A stretch of DNA of 64,000 nucleotides. It comes from JAXHUE01 sp034189655 (GTDB taxonomy: Bacteria > Chloroflexota > Dehalococcoidia > E44-bin15). Where the stretch lies: contig JAXHUE010000001.1 of assembly GCA_034189655.1 (NCBI GenBank), positions 1 to 64,000 of the forward strand. The letters run 5' to 3'. The position numbers were made by a program, and so were the translations under genes. The notes below the pieces were generated by a model. It had not been told where the DNA came from and ran no database searches. It saw only the letters and a list, made by a program, of their open reading frames with translations. Shown here piece after piece: positions 42,145 to 50,402 of the stretch; position 1 is the first letter of the stretch, and each line of letters starts with the position of its first letter.

Positions 42145-43503
42145 CTAGGCGAGGAGGCCCATGAGCACCGCTACGTCCTCCACCTCTTCGAGGCTGGAGA
42201 CCAGCTCAAGCGACCTCTGCACGTCCCCGGTGGAGAGGTATGAGCTGGCGCAGTCCCGGTACTTGGCCGCTACCTCCTCGTCGCTCATCGGGTTAGGGGG
42301 GTCGCCCTTGGCCACCAGCACCTCGTGGGAGAGCTCGGTGCCGTCGCGAAGCCTCACGGTGACCCGCTCCGGGGTTCCCAGGATCTCAGCACCGCTTAAG
42401 CCCTGCGGGTGGGCGAACGACACCCGGGACAGGAGCCCCTGGGCCCTGGGGTCGAGCACCTTCTCATCGGTGAACTGCTGGAGCCCCACCATCCCGTCTA
42501 TAAGCGCGATGGCCATGCAGTACTGCATGCTGAACTTGCCCTCCAGGGCGGCCCTGGGACGGGAGTGGATGAGCACCTGGGGGTTGGCCTCCGAGGTGAG
42601 GCATACCACGCTCTCCACGTCCTCGGCGCGGGGGTGGTGCTCGTCTATGATATGGAGCATGGCGTCGATGCAGCGATGGGTGAGGCGGCAGCAGGGGTAC
42701 GGCTTCATGCTCACGCCCGGGGAGACCAGGTCGAAGGGCTGGCCCAGCCCCGCGGTGACCCGTGCCGGGTCGTACTCGGCGCCGCCGCTGAAGAGCTTCA
42801 AAAAGCCCATGGCCCCGCCCAGGATGTCCTCGTCGGCGGTAAACCCCCTGGCAGCGAGGAGCGCCGACACCACCCCGTTGCGGGCAGCGCTCCCGGCGTG
42901 GAAGGGCTTGGCCATGGTGCCGAAGTTCTGCCTGGTCCCCCCGGCCAGGGAGGCGGCGAGCCCCAGGGCCATCCTCACCCCGTGGGCATCGAGCCCCAGC
43001 ATCCGTGCCGAGGCGGCGGCGGCGGCCATGGTGCCCAGGGTCACGGTGGCGTGCCACCCCCACATATAGTGGCCAAACCCTATCGCTGCCCCCAGCTTGG
43101 CCCCCACCTCGAAGCCCAGGACATAGCCCTCCAGCGCCTTCCTGCCAGAGAGCCTCTCTCTCTCTCCCAGGGCCAGTATCGCGGGGAGGATGGCCACCGA
43201 CGGGTGTCCCACCCAGCTCACGGCGACATCGTCGTAGTCCAGTGCGTGGGCCATGGTGCCGTTGGCCAGTGCCGTCTCCGGCGCCGAGGCCTTGAACCCC
43301 CCTCCCACCACGGTCGCCTCCGGCCTCCCCCCCAGGTCTGCGATGTATCCCCGCACGATCTCTGACCCCGGCTCCGGTATGCCGGCCACGGCGCACCCCA
43401 GGCAGTCCAGGATGGCCCTCTTGGCCGCGGTCACGGCCTCCTGCGGGATGTCGTCGTAGCTGGTCCCGACGACGAAATCGGAAACGGTCTCGGTAATAGT
43501 CAT
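42145..43503 (-). CDS. MmgE/PrpD family protein
   Basis: 452 residues of the MmgE/PrpD fold, the family of 2-methylcitrate dehydratase and cis-aconitate decarboxylase. Motifs: 'AAKRAILDCLGCAVAG', 'NGTMAHALDYDDVAVSWVGH', 'LAASLAGGTRQNFGTMAKPF', and 'PGVSMKPYPCCRLTHRCIDA'. The HALDYDD stretch is the conserved active-site region. In an operon with an acyl-CoA mutase a dehydratase for a methylcitrate-like or branched hydroxy acid is plausible, but PrpB and PrpC are absent. The ATG at 43503 follows GGGGAGGGA; it is 13 bases after meaB. Confidence 0.85.
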   Translation of the reverse strand: MTITETVSDFVVGTSYDDIPQEAVTAAKRAILDCLGCAVAGIPEPGSEIVRGYIADLGGRPEATVVGGGFKASAPETALANGTMAHALDYDDVAVSWVGHPSVAILPAILALGERERLSGRKALEGYVLGFEVGAKLGAAIGFGHYMWGWHATVTLGTMAAAAASARMLGLDAHGVRMALGLAASLAGGTRQNFGTMAKPFHAGSAARNGVVSALLAARGFTADEDILGGAMGFLKLFSGGAEYDPARVTAGLGQPFDLVSPGVSMKPYPCCRLTHRCIDAMLHIIDEHHPRAEDVESVVCLTSEANPQVLIHSRPRAALEGKFSMQYCMAIALIDGMVGLQQFTDEKVLDPRAQGLLSRVSFAHPQGLSGAEILGTPERVTVRLRDGTELSHEVLVAKGDPPNPMSDEEVAAKYRDCASSYLSTGDVQRSLELVSSLEEVEDVAVLMGLLA

Positions 43504-43516
43504 ATGTCCCTCCCCG

Positions 43517-44503
43517 CTAGAGGCCTTTCGGGGTCTCCTCATCGAGGCAGGCGAGCCAGGCGTGGAGCAGGGCCTTATTGGTGAGCACCTCCAGAGAGGC
43601 GGAGTAGGGATCCAGCTCCCCGCTCTCCACCATCTTCAGGGAGGCCAGGAGCTGGCTGTCCCGTGCCGCGAGCTCCATGATGCGGGCCCGTATCCCCTGC
43701 TCGATGGTCTCCTGGAACTCCGCCTTACGCTGCTCGCAACGTCGAAGGGTGATCTCGCTGCTCTCGTTGAGGGCACCGCGATGCCTCTCTATCTGGTTGA
43801 ACAGCTCCTCTATTCCGATGTCGTTTACCGCCTGAGTGGTGAGCACCGGCACCTCCCACCACGACTCCTTGGTGCTCATGCGGAGCATCTGCTCAAGCTC
43901 GATGACCAGGTAGTCCGCCCCCTCGCGGTCTGCCTTGTTCACCACGAATACATCCGCTATCTCCAGGAGCCCGGCCTTCATGGTCTGGATGGTGTCCCCG
44001 GCCTCGGGCACCAGCACCACCACCACGGTGTCCACCGCCTCCATTATGTCGAGCTCTGTCTGCCCCACGCCCACCGACTCCACCAGGACGTAGTCCTTTC
44101 CCGATGCGTCGAGCAGCTTGAGCACCCCCCTCGCCGTGCGGGGCAGCCCACCGCGGCTGCCCCTGGTGGCCATGCTGCGTATGAAGACACCCTTATCGAG
44201 GTAGTGGTCCTGCATCCTTATCCTGTCGCCGAGCACGGCCCCACCGGTGAAGGGGCTGGTGGGGTCGGCGGCGAGGATGCCCACCGAGTGGCCCCGTTTC
44301 CTCATCTGGGCGGTCAGCCGGTCCACCGTGGTGCTCTTGCCCCCGCCGGGGGGGCCGGTTATGCCCACGAAGTGGGCCTTCCCCAGGCGGGGATAGATGT
44401 GGCTCATTATCTGGGGTACCTCAGGGCCTTCCCTCTCCACCATGGTAATTAATCGGGCCAGGGCCTTATCGCTGCCCTGCAACATGCTATCCACAAGCTC
44501 CAT
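43517..44503 (-). CDS. meaB: MeaB/ArgK-type GTPase chaperone of the acyl-CoA mutase
   Basis: 328 residues of the G3E P-loop GTPases. Walker A is 'GITGPPGGGKSTTVDRL', the base-2 Asp lies in 'ILAADPTSPFTGGAVLGDRI', switch-type 'VLVESVGVGQTELDIM' follows and the guanine motif is 'VFVVNKADREGADY' (NKAD). MeaB protects mutases from inactivation and helps exchange damaged cobalamin. The C-terminal dimerisation arm is present. It sits directly between the mutase small subunit and MmgE, so its partner is the mutase of this operon. GGGAGG is upstream of ATG 44503. Confidence 0.93.
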   Translation of the reverse strand: MELVDSMLQGSDKALARLITMVEREGPEVPQIMSHIYPRLGKAHFVGITGPPGGGKSTTVDRLTAQMRKRGHSVGILAADPTSPFTGGAVLGDRIRMQDHYLDKGVFIRSMATRGSRGGLPRTARGVLKLLDASGKDYVLVESVGVGQTELDIMEAVDTVVVVLVPEAGDTIQTMKAGLLEIADVFVVNKADREGADYLVIELEQMLRMSTKESWWEVPVLTTQAVNDIGIEELFNQIERHRGALNESSEITLRRCEQRKAEFQETIEQGIRARIMELAARDSQLLASLKMVESGELDPYSASLEVLTNKALLHAWLACLDEETPKGL

Positions 44504-44550
44504 TGTCCAAAGACCTCCCATGTGCACCCTACGGGCACTCGAAGCGAGCG

Positions 44551-44955
44551 CTAGTTCTTCTTGACGTTATGTCTTATGTACTCAGCGATATCCTTGACTG
44601 GGGTGCCCGGGCCGAATATGGCATTGATACCTTTGTCCTGCAGGAACGGGATGTCATCTTGAGGTATGATGCCACCGCCTATGACCAGCACGTCCGAAAC
44701 ACCCTCTCCCCGCAGCCGCTCCACCACCTCTGGAAAGAGGTACTTGTGCGCCCCAGAGAGACAGCTTAAGCCCACCACGTCCACGTCCTCCTGGATCGCC
44801 GCCTGGACTATCTTGTCCGGCGTCTGCCGCAGCCCGGTGTAGATCACCTCCATCCCCTCATCCCTGAGCCCCAGGGTCAACACCCTGGCCCCTCGGTCGT
44901 GACCGTCGAGGCCGGGCTTTGCCATCAGGACCCTTATGGTTTTCCCCTCAGTCAT
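44551..44955 (-). CDS. acyl-CoA mutase, small (cobalamin-binding) subunit
   Basis: 134 residues forming a stand-alone B12-binding domain: 'RVLMAKPGLDGHDRGARVL' holds the DxHxxG motif whose His coordinates cobalt from below. 'VDVVGLSCLSGAHKYLF' and 'VLVIGGGIIPQDDI' are the nucleotide-loop motifs. A split small subunit is typical of archaeal and many anaerobe methylmalonyl-type mutases. AAGGAGG lies just before the ATG. 59 bases separate it from the large subunit. Confidence 0.93.
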   Translation of the reverse strand: MTEGKTIRVLMAKPGLDGHDRGARVLTLGLRDEGMEVIYTGLRQTPDKIVQAAIQEDVDVVGLSCLSGAHKYLFPEVVERLRGEGVSDVLVIGGGIIPQDDIPFLQDKGINAIFGPGTPVKDIAEYIRHNVKKN

Positions 44956-45014
44956 CGAAATCCTCCTTACTACTACATGCCGGGATATTCAAAGGGGCCT
45001 ATCTCGTCTGCCCG

Positions 45015-46757
45015 CTACGCCAACACGTTATATGCCTGGTACTCGCCGAAGACCTCCCTGAGCACGCCGCACATCTCGCCCACCGAGGCGTAGACCTTGA
45101 CCGCCTCCAGGATGACCGGGATCAGGTTCACTTCCTCGTCCTGGGCGGCGTCCCGGAGCCGCTTCAAGCTCGCCTGCACCTTCTCGTTGTCGCGCTCTGC
45201 CTTCACCCGGGCCAGGGTGGCACGCTGCTTCTGCTCCGCCTCCTCCCGCTTCACCGGGTCGTAGGGATGCTCCACCAGCCTCGACGTGGAGACCTCCAGC
45301 TCTTGCTCGCCGGTGAAGCGGTTGACCCCTACCATCACCCGCTTGCCCGTCTCCATGTCCTTCTGGTACTGGTAGGCGCTCCGCGTTATCTCCCGCTGCA
45401 TGTACCCCTTCTCGATGGCGGCCACGGCCCCGCCCATGTCATCGATCTTGCGGATGACGTCCCATATCTCCTCTTCCATCTGGTCGGTGAGGGACTCCAC
45501 GTAGTAGGAGCCGGCCAGGGGGTCCAAGACATCGGCCATCCTGGCCTCGAACTGGAGGATGCGCCCGGCGTCCATGGAGAGCTGCTGCGCCTCCAGGCTG
45601 TGCCCCAGCCCCAGCGGCTCGTCGTAGGGCACCCCGCCGAAGGGCATGCCCCCGGAGAGGGCATTGCCGATGCCGGTGATGACGCCGCGGACCACGTTAT
45701 TGAGCGGTCGCTGTGCGGTGAGGGTATGGGTGGGGATGCCCATGCCCCCGGCACCGCGCGCAAGCAAGCTCCGCGGGTCCTTGGCCCCGAAGCGCTCTTT
45801 CATGAGCCTGGCCCACACCCTGCGCCCCGCCCGCGCCCTGGCGATCTCCTTGAAGAACTCCATGCCCGTGCTCCAGGCGAGGAAGGTGAAACGGCGCATG
45901 AAGGTATCGACATCGAACCCGGCATCCACACCGAGCTTCACGTAGGCCATGCCATTGGAGAAGGTGAACCCCGCCATCTGTGCCGGGGAGGCCCCGGCCT
46001 CCCTCATGTGGTAGCCACAGATGCTGATGGTGTTCATCTGCGGCATGTGCTCGGTGCAGTAGGTGATGGTGTCCCGCGTCATCCGCATCGAGGGCCGGGG
46101 CGGGAAGATGTAGGTGCCGCGGGCGGCGAACTCCTTCAAGATGTCGTTCTGCGGCGTCCCTTTGAGCTGGTCGATGGCCACCCCCCGCTTCTCCGCCAGC
46201 GCGATGTACATCGCCATGACGATGTTGCACGGCGCATTTATGGTCCAGTTGGAGGCTATCTTGTCCAGGTCGTTCTCCCCGACGAAGGCCTCGTACAGCA
46301 CCTCGAAGTCCCGGAGCGTGTCTACCGCCACCCCCACCTTGCCCACCTCCCCCCGCGCACGGGGATCGTCGGAGTCGTAGCCGCACTGCGTGGGCAGGTC
46401 AAAGGCCACGTTGGGCCCCCCCCTGCGCCCCAGGGCCTCCCTCACGTAGTTGTAGTAGTCCCTGGTGTCCTCCGCAGTGCCATACCCGGAGTAGTTCTGC
46501 GCCCTCACCAGGGCCGAGCTCACCCCTCCCCTGATCCTCATGTTGGGCAGGTTGGTGGCATACTCCCCGGCAGTGAAGGGGTACTCGCCGGGGAACCCCA
46601 CCTTCCCCAGGAAGTCGTACTCACCCAGGTCGGCGGGGGTGTAGAACTGGTTGGGGCTCTTCTCCACCCCGAACCTGTCGAGGGCCGGCTTCAAGGTCTT
46701 ATCCTCCCACTCCCGCCGCCTCTTCCTCACCTCTTCGATGTTGCCATTACCGGACAT
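45015..46757 (-). CDS. acyl-CoA mutase, large (catalytic) subunit, methylmalonyl-CoA mutase family
   Basis: 580 residues, the TIM-barrel catalytic subunit of a B12-dependent carbon-skeleton mutase. Conserved parts: 'VAFDLPTQCGYDSDDPRA', 'GTPQNDILKEFAARGTYIF' (Gln203 and Arg213, matching Gln197 and Arg207 of methylmalonyl-CoA mutase), and 'SICGYHMREAGA' (His250, matching His244). The usual substrate-channel signature (YPTMY...RxWTxRQYAGF) is replaced by 'YATNLPNMRIRGGVSSALVR' then 'AQNYSGYGTAEDT', so the acyl substrate may not be methylmalonyl-CoA. First gene of the run, with GGGAGGG before the ATG and a promoter at 46831-46859. Confidence 0.9.
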   Translation of the reverse strand: MSGNGNIEEVRKRRREWEDKTLKPALDRFGVEKSPNQFYTPADLGEYDFLGKVGFPGEYPFTAGEYATNLPNMRIRGGVSSALVRAQNYSGYGTAEDTRDYYNYVREALGRRGGPNVAFDLPTQCGYDSDDPRARGEVGKVGVAVDTLRDFEVLYEAFVGENDLDKIASNWTINAPCNIVMAMYIALAEKRGVAIDQLKGTPQNDILKEFAARGTYIFPPRPSMRMTRDTITYCTEHMPQMNTISICGYHMREAGASPAQMAGFTFSNGMAYVKLGVDAGFDVDTFMRRFTFLAWSTGMEFFKEIARARAGRRVWARLMKERFGAKDPRSLLARGAGGMGIPTHTLTAQRPLNNVVRGVITGIGNALSGGMPFGGVPYDEPLGLGHSLEAQQLSMDAGRILQFEARMADVLDPLAGSYYVESLTDQMEEEIWDVIRKIDDMGGAVAAIEKGYMQREITRSAYQYQKDMETGKRVMVGVNRFTGEQELEVSTSRLVEHPYDPVKREEAEQKQRATLARVKAERDNEKVQASLKRLRDAAQDEEVNLIPVILEAVKVYASVGEMCGVLREVFGEYQAYNVLA

Positions 46758-46830
46758 ACTATCCCTCCCTCGCGTTATCCTGTTTACAGCTCTGGGAAAA
46801 GAAGGTCGTAACGCCGAAATCTAGGGACTT

Positions 46831-46859
46831 ACTATATCACCGGCCCCCTGCACTGTCAA
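46831..46859 (-). promoter_or_regulatory. promoter of the acyl-CoA-mutase operon
   Basis: On the minus strand: TTGACA (46859-46854), 17 bp, TATAGT (46836-46831). The leader is about 70 nt, too short for a cobalamin riboswitch. Confidence 0.85.
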
Positions 46860-46906
46860 CAAAATCTCACCTCTGGGAAGGCGTGGCGGCGAGGCCGGCC
46901 CACCTA

Positions 46907-46935
46907 TTGATTTACACAGGTCGTGCCAGTATACT
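46907..46935 (+). promoter_or_regulatory. promoter of the EF-Tu-domain-like gene
   Basis: TTGATT (46907-46912), 17 bp, TATACT (46930-46935), followed by AAGGAGGTG and the ATG at 46957. It diverges from the mutase-operon promoter about 50 bp away. Confidence 0.7.
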
Positions 46936-46956
46936 GCTATCGCAAGGAGGTGTCCA

Positions 46957-47208
46957 ATGGCGGAAGAGTTGATTGGCAGCGTAAGCGACTTCTTTGCCCG
47001 GCCAGTGGTGGCCGGCATCGACCTCACCGCCCCCTTAAAGGTGGGTGATACCATTCACATCAAGGGACACACCACGGAGATGGAGATGATAGTTCGGTCG
47101 ATGCAGATCGACAACGCGAGCGTGAGTGAGGCCAAGGCAGGAGACTCCGTGGGCATCAAGGTCCTCGACCGGGTGAGGCGCGGCGACAAGGTCTACAAGG
47201 TCACTTAG
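46957..47208 (+). CDS. EF-Tu domain II-like small protein
   Basis: 83 residues forming one translation-factor-type beta barrel: 'IGSVSDFFARPVVAGIDLTA', 'LKVGDTIHIKGHTTEMEMIV', 'SMQIDNASVSEAKAGDSVGI' and 'VRRGDKVYKV', the same order as domain II of EF-Tu, IF2 and related GTPases, but with no G domain. Stand-alone versions labelled translation elongation factor-like occur in Dehalococcoidia and archaea; their role is unknown. Its stop overlaps the 3' end of ribH on the other strand by eight bases. Confidence 0.8.
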   Translation: MAEELIGSVSDFFARPVVAGIDLTAPLKVGDTIHIKGHTTEMEMIVRSMQIDNASVSEAKAGDSVGIKVLDRVRRGDKVYKVT

Positions 47209-47671
47209 AGATGGCCACGAGCAGGTTTGCCATCTCGATGGCGCTCACCGCTGCGTTGAAACCGGCGTTCCCCATCTTGGTCCCCGCACGCTCTATGGCC
47301 TGCTCCATGGTATCCGCGGTTATCACCCCGTAGATGACGGGCAGGCCCGTCTCCAGGCCCACATGGGCGATGCCCTTGGTCACCTCAGTAGCGATGTAGT
47401 CGAAGTGAGGTGTGCCTCCACGGATAACCGCTGCCAGGCAGATGACGGCAGCATACTTCCCGCTCCCGGCCATCTTCCTCGCCACCAGTGGTATCTCGAA
47501 CGAGCCGGGCGTCCAGGCCACCTCGATGTCCTCGTCGGCAACGCCGTGACGCGTGAGCGCGTCCCGGGCCCCCTCCAGCAGCTTGGCAGTGATGAACTCG
47601 TTGAAGCGGGAGATGACCACCCCGAACCTGAGCCCCTCGCCTATGAGCGCGCCCTCGTAGCTCTTACCCAC
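47201..47671 (-). CDS. ribH: 6,7-dimethyl-8-ribityllumazine synthase
   Basis: Condenses the ribityl-uracil intermediate with dihydroxybutanone phosphate to lumazine, usually as a 60-mer or pentamer. 156 residues with 'FGVVISRFNEFITAKLLEGA', 'VAWTPGSFEIPLVARKMAGS', the catalytic-loop 'CLAAVIRGGTPHFDYIATEV' and 'LPVIYGVITADTMEQAIERA'. The GTG start at 47671 follows GAGGAGGGA. It is 43 bases after ribBA and closes the riboflavin run. Confidence 0.95.
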   Translation of the reverse strand: MGKSYEGALIGEGLRFGVVISRFNEFITAKLLEGARDALTRHGVADEDIEVAWTPGSFEIPLVARKMAGSGKYAAVICLAAVIRGGTPHFDYIATEVTKGIAHVGLETGLPVIYGVITADTMEQAIERAGTKMGNAGFNAAVSAIEMANLLVAISK

Positions 47672-47714
47672 TAGTCCCTCCTCGTCATTACAGGGGACGA
47701 AATCCCCGGTCCCC

Positions 47715-48926
47715 TCAAGTGTTATCGATCTCCAGGAGATGCCCCATCTTGTTCTTCTTGGTCTCCAGGTAGTGAATGTTCATCGGATTGGGCCGGACCA
47801 CGATGGGCACGGTCTCCACCACCTTTAACCCATACCCCTCAAGCCCGATCACCTTCTTCGGGTTATTGGTGAGCAGCTTGATATCGCTGAGGCCCAGGTC
47901 GACCAGTATCTGGGCACCGATGCCGTAGTCGCGCAGGTCGGCGGGAAAGCCCATCGACTCGTTGGCCTCCACGGTATCGAGCCCCTCACGGTCCTGGAGG
48001 TCATAGGCGCGCAGCTTGTTGTGCAGCCCGATCCCTCTCCCCTCCTGTCTCATGTACAGGAAGACACCTCTCCCCTCGTCGGCGATGGCCCGCATGGCCA
48101 TGCCTATCTGCTCGCCACAGTCGCAGCGCAGGCTGCCGAAGACATCCCCGGTCAAACACTCGCTGTGCACCCGCACCAGCACTGGCTCATCCCCTGATAT
48201 GTCCCCCTTGACCAGGGCGACGTGCTCGTCGGGGTCTATGGTGCTGCGGTAGGAAATGGTGATGAAGTCGCCGTATCGCGTGGGCAGGTTGGCCTGGGCC
48301 ACCCTCTGTATCAGCCTCTCGTGGCGGCGGCGGTAGGCGATCAGGTCGGAGATGGCCACGATTTTTATCCCATAGCCCTGGGCCAACTCCTCGAGTTGAG
48401 GCAGCCGCGACATGGTGCCATCGTCGCTCATGACCTCGCAGATGACTCCGGCGGGATAGAGCCCGGCGAGCCGCGCCAGGTCGACTATGGCCTCGGTGTG
48501 CCCCGCCCGCACCATGACACCCCCCTCCCGGGCACGCAGGGGAAAGGTGTGGCCAGGACGGGCCAGGTCCTCAGGCCTGGTCGCCGGGTCGAGCACGGAC
48601 AGTATGGTGGCTGCCCGGTCATGGGCGGATATGCCGGTGGTGACGTGGTGCTTTGCCTCGATGGACACGGTGAAGGCGGTGCCGTGCCGCGAGGTATTGT
48701 CCCCTACCATCATAGGGATGCGCAGCTCGTCCAGCCGCCCACCGGCGATGGGCATGCAGATGAGCCCGCGACCATGCTTGGCCATGAAGTTTATGGCCTC
48801 TGGGGTGACCTTCTCTGCTGCTATGGCCAGGTCTCCCTCGTTCTCGCGGTCCTCATCATCGACGATGATGATAAACCTGCCCTCCCTGATATCCTCTATG
48901 GCCTCCTCTATCGTTGCCAGCACCAT
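47715..48926 (-). CDS. ribBA: bifunctional DHBP synthase / GTP cyclohydrolase II
   Basis: Supplies both riboflavin precursors. 403 residues. The N-terminal RibB domain (about 1-200) has 'FIIIVDDEDRENEGDLAIAA' and 'GRGLICMPIAGGRLDEL'. The C-terminal RibA domain has the zinc cysteines in 'SECLTGDVFGSLRCDCGEQI' and 'YMRQEGRGIGLHNKLRAY', followed by 'LTNNPKKVIGLEGYGL'. The ATG at 48926 follows AGGAGAG; its upstream flank runs into the assembly gap ten bases away. Both catalytic halves look intact. Confidence 0.95.
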   Translation of the reverse strand: MVLATIEEAIEDIREGRFIIIVDDEDRENEGDLAIAAEKVTPEAINFMAKHGRGLICMPIAGGRLDELRIPMMVGDNTSRHGTAFTVSIEAKHHVTTGISAHDRAATILSVLDPATRPEDLARPGHTFPLRAREGGVMVRAGHTEAIVDLARLAGLYPAGVICEVMSDDGTMSRLPQLEELAQGYGIKIVAISDLIAYRRRHERLIQRVAQANLPTRYGDFITISYRSTIDPDEHVALVKGDISGDEPVLVRVHSECLTGDVFGSLRCDCGEQIGMAMRAIADEGRGVFLYMRQEGRGIGLHNKLRAYDLQDREGLDTVEANESMGFPADLRDYGIGAQILVDLGLSDIKLLTNNPKKVIGLEGYGLKVVETVPIVVRPNPMNIHYLETKKNKMGHLLEIDNT

Positions 48927-48935
48927 CTCTCTCCT

Positions 48936-49035
48936 NNNNNNNNNNNNNNNNNNNNNNNNNNNNNNNNNNNNNNNNNNNNNNNNNNNNNNNNNNNNNNNNN
49001 NNNNNNNNNNNNNNNNNNNNNNNNNNNNNNNNNNN
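48936..49035. other. assembly gap (100 N)
   Basis: Exactly 100 N between the ribBA start and the ribE end, the conventional size for a scaffold join of unknown length. Both flanking genes are complete and lie on the same strand in normal rib order, so the join is plausible, but the missing length is unknown. Confidence 0.99.
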
Positions 49036-49051
49036 GGCCCTTCCATACCGC

Positions 49052-49672
49052 CTAGAGAAACCCGTGCTCAGCGAGGAACTCCATCGTCACCCGCGAGCCG
49101 CCGCCGTGCAGCCGCTCCACGTACTTGGCGATGATGTCCACCTCTAAATTTACCACATCTCCCGCCCTCTTGCCACCGAGGGTGGTGTTCCCCAAGGTAT
49201 AGCCCACGAGCGACACCGTGAAATAGTGGCTGCTGCACTCCACCACAGTGAGGCTCACCCCGTCGACGGCGATGAACCCCTTGGACACCACGTAGCCCAT
49301 TACCTCCGGGGGCGCCTCGAACCTGGCGACCAGGGCCTCGCCCTCCGGGCTCACTGACATCACCCTGCCCGTGCCGTCGACGTGACCCTGCACGAAGTGC
49401 CCCCCCATGCGGCCGCCCACGGCCAGGGCGCGCTCCAGGTTCACCCCGTCCCCGGGCCGCAGCAGCCCCAGGTTGGTGCGGCGCAGCGTCTCCGGCATGA
49501 CATCCACAGCGAACCCACCCTGCGAGATATCGACGACGGTGAGACAGGCCCCGTTTACGGCGATGCTGTCGCCCGGCACGGAGCCATCGAGCACCCTGCG
49601 CGCGGCCACAGCGAGCCTGCCCTGCGGTGCCGTGGTCACTGTCCCCACCTCTTCGATGATACCGGTGAACAT
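49052..49672 (-). CDS. ribE: riboflavin synthase, alpha chain
   Basis: Dismutates two lumazines into riboflavin and the ribityl-uracil. 206 residues in two homologous barrels. The N-barrel starts 'FTGIIEEVGTV' with 'DSIAVNGACLTVVDI' and 'DVMPETLRRTNL'. The C-barrel has 'HFVQGHVDGTGRV', 'FIAVDGVSLTVVECSSHYFT' and a final 'VNLEVDIIAKYVERL'. Seven bases after the flavoprotein gene. Confidence 0.95.
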   Translation of the reverse strand: MFTGIIEEVGTVTTAPQGRLAVAARRVLDGSVPGDSIAVNGACLTVVDISQGGFAVDVMPETLRRTNLGLLRPGDGVNLERALAVGGRMGGHFVQGHVDGTGRVMSVSPEGEALVARFEAPPEVMGYVVSKGFIAVDGVSLTVVECSSHYFTVSLVGYTLGNTTLGGKRAGDVVNLEVDIIAKYVERLHGGGSRVTMEFLAEHGFL

Positions 49673-49678
49673 AGAGCG

Positions 49679-50398
49679 CTATCCCCTCTCCAGCTCCCGC
49701 TGGAAACCCTGGTTGGCCACCTGTATGTACATGTCCACTGGCAGGAGCTCGCGGCTCACCGTTGCCAGCGTCTGGGCCGACATCTCGCCATCTCTCACCA
49801 GCTGGCGACCGGCCTCGTGCGACGCCTCCAGCACATCGCCCACCGGCGCGCCCATCTCCAGCATAGGTCGCAGCGCCTCCCCGTGAGGCCGCAGCAGAGC
49901 CCCGGCGAACTCCCTCATCCAGTTCAGGCAGGCCGCCCTCACATGCGCCAGCACCGGCTCGAAGCTGTCCATCTCCCAGAAGCCGCAGTTGGATACCAGC
50001 ACCACCCTGCCCCTGTGGGCCTCCTCGCGCAGTGGGTGACGGCAGTGGCCGTCGCGCATCTCGAAGAAGGGGTACAGCACCGGGAGCATCCGGTCCCACA
50101 GGTTTTTCATCGGGCCAGAGACCCCATCCACGTAGAGTGGCGTGGCGAAGACCCAGATGTCGGCCTGGCACATCCTGGGCAGCAGCACCTGCATATCGTC
50201 CTGCTGCCAGCACCGGCCCGGCGTCTTCAGCCAGCACACGAAGTCGCCACGGCACGGGTTCACCGTGAGCTCCCTGGTGTAGAAGAGCTCTACCTCTGCC
50301 CCCTCCTCCCTCATCCCCTCCAGGAAGGGGCTCAAGATGAGGGCGGTATTCCCCCTTTCCATCCTGGGGCTGGAGCTTATCGCCAGCACTCTGGTCAC
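49679..50398 (-). CDS. flavodoxin-fold NADPH-dependent FMN reductase / iron-sulfur flavoprotein-like
   Basis: 239 residues. The FMN phosphate loop is 'VLAISSSPRMERGNTALIL', then a cysteine motif in 'NPCRGDFVCWLKTPGRCWQQ' (C-x5-C-x7-C), a variant of the usual close CxxCxxC cluster, and 'DIWVFATPLYVDGVSGPMK', the Y-motif that lines the flavin. It lies between ribD and ribE on the same strand, so a link to flavin supply or reduction is suggested. The GTG at 50398 begins right at the fold; a frame extends upstream to 50458 inside ribD without homology. Confidence 0.78.
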   Translation of the reverse strand: MTRVLAISSSPRMERGNTALILSPFLEGMREEGAEVELFYTRELTVNPCRGDFVCWLKTPGRCWQQDDMQVLLPRMCQADIWVFATPLYVDGVSGPMKNLWDRMLPVLYPFFEMRDGHCRHPLREEAHRGRVVLVSNCGFWEMDSFEPVLAHVRAACLNWMREFAGALLRPHGEALRPMLEMGAPVGDVLEASHEAGRQLVRDGEMSAQTLATVSRELLPVDMYIQVANQGFQRELERG

Positions 50399-50402
50399 GC
50401 TG

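Noticed and set aside
44919..46811. A 630-codon open frame on the plus strand across the mutase genes
   Set aside because: It lies opposite the well-supported mutase large and small subunits. Its His/Pro/Gly/Val-rich translation is the usual mirror of GC-rich codons and shows no domain.
46758..46956. Cobalamin riboswitch upstream of the B12-dependent mutase operon
   Set aside because: The promoter at 46831-46859 leaves a leader of about 70 nt, too short for a B12 aptamer, and no B12-box sequence was recognised.
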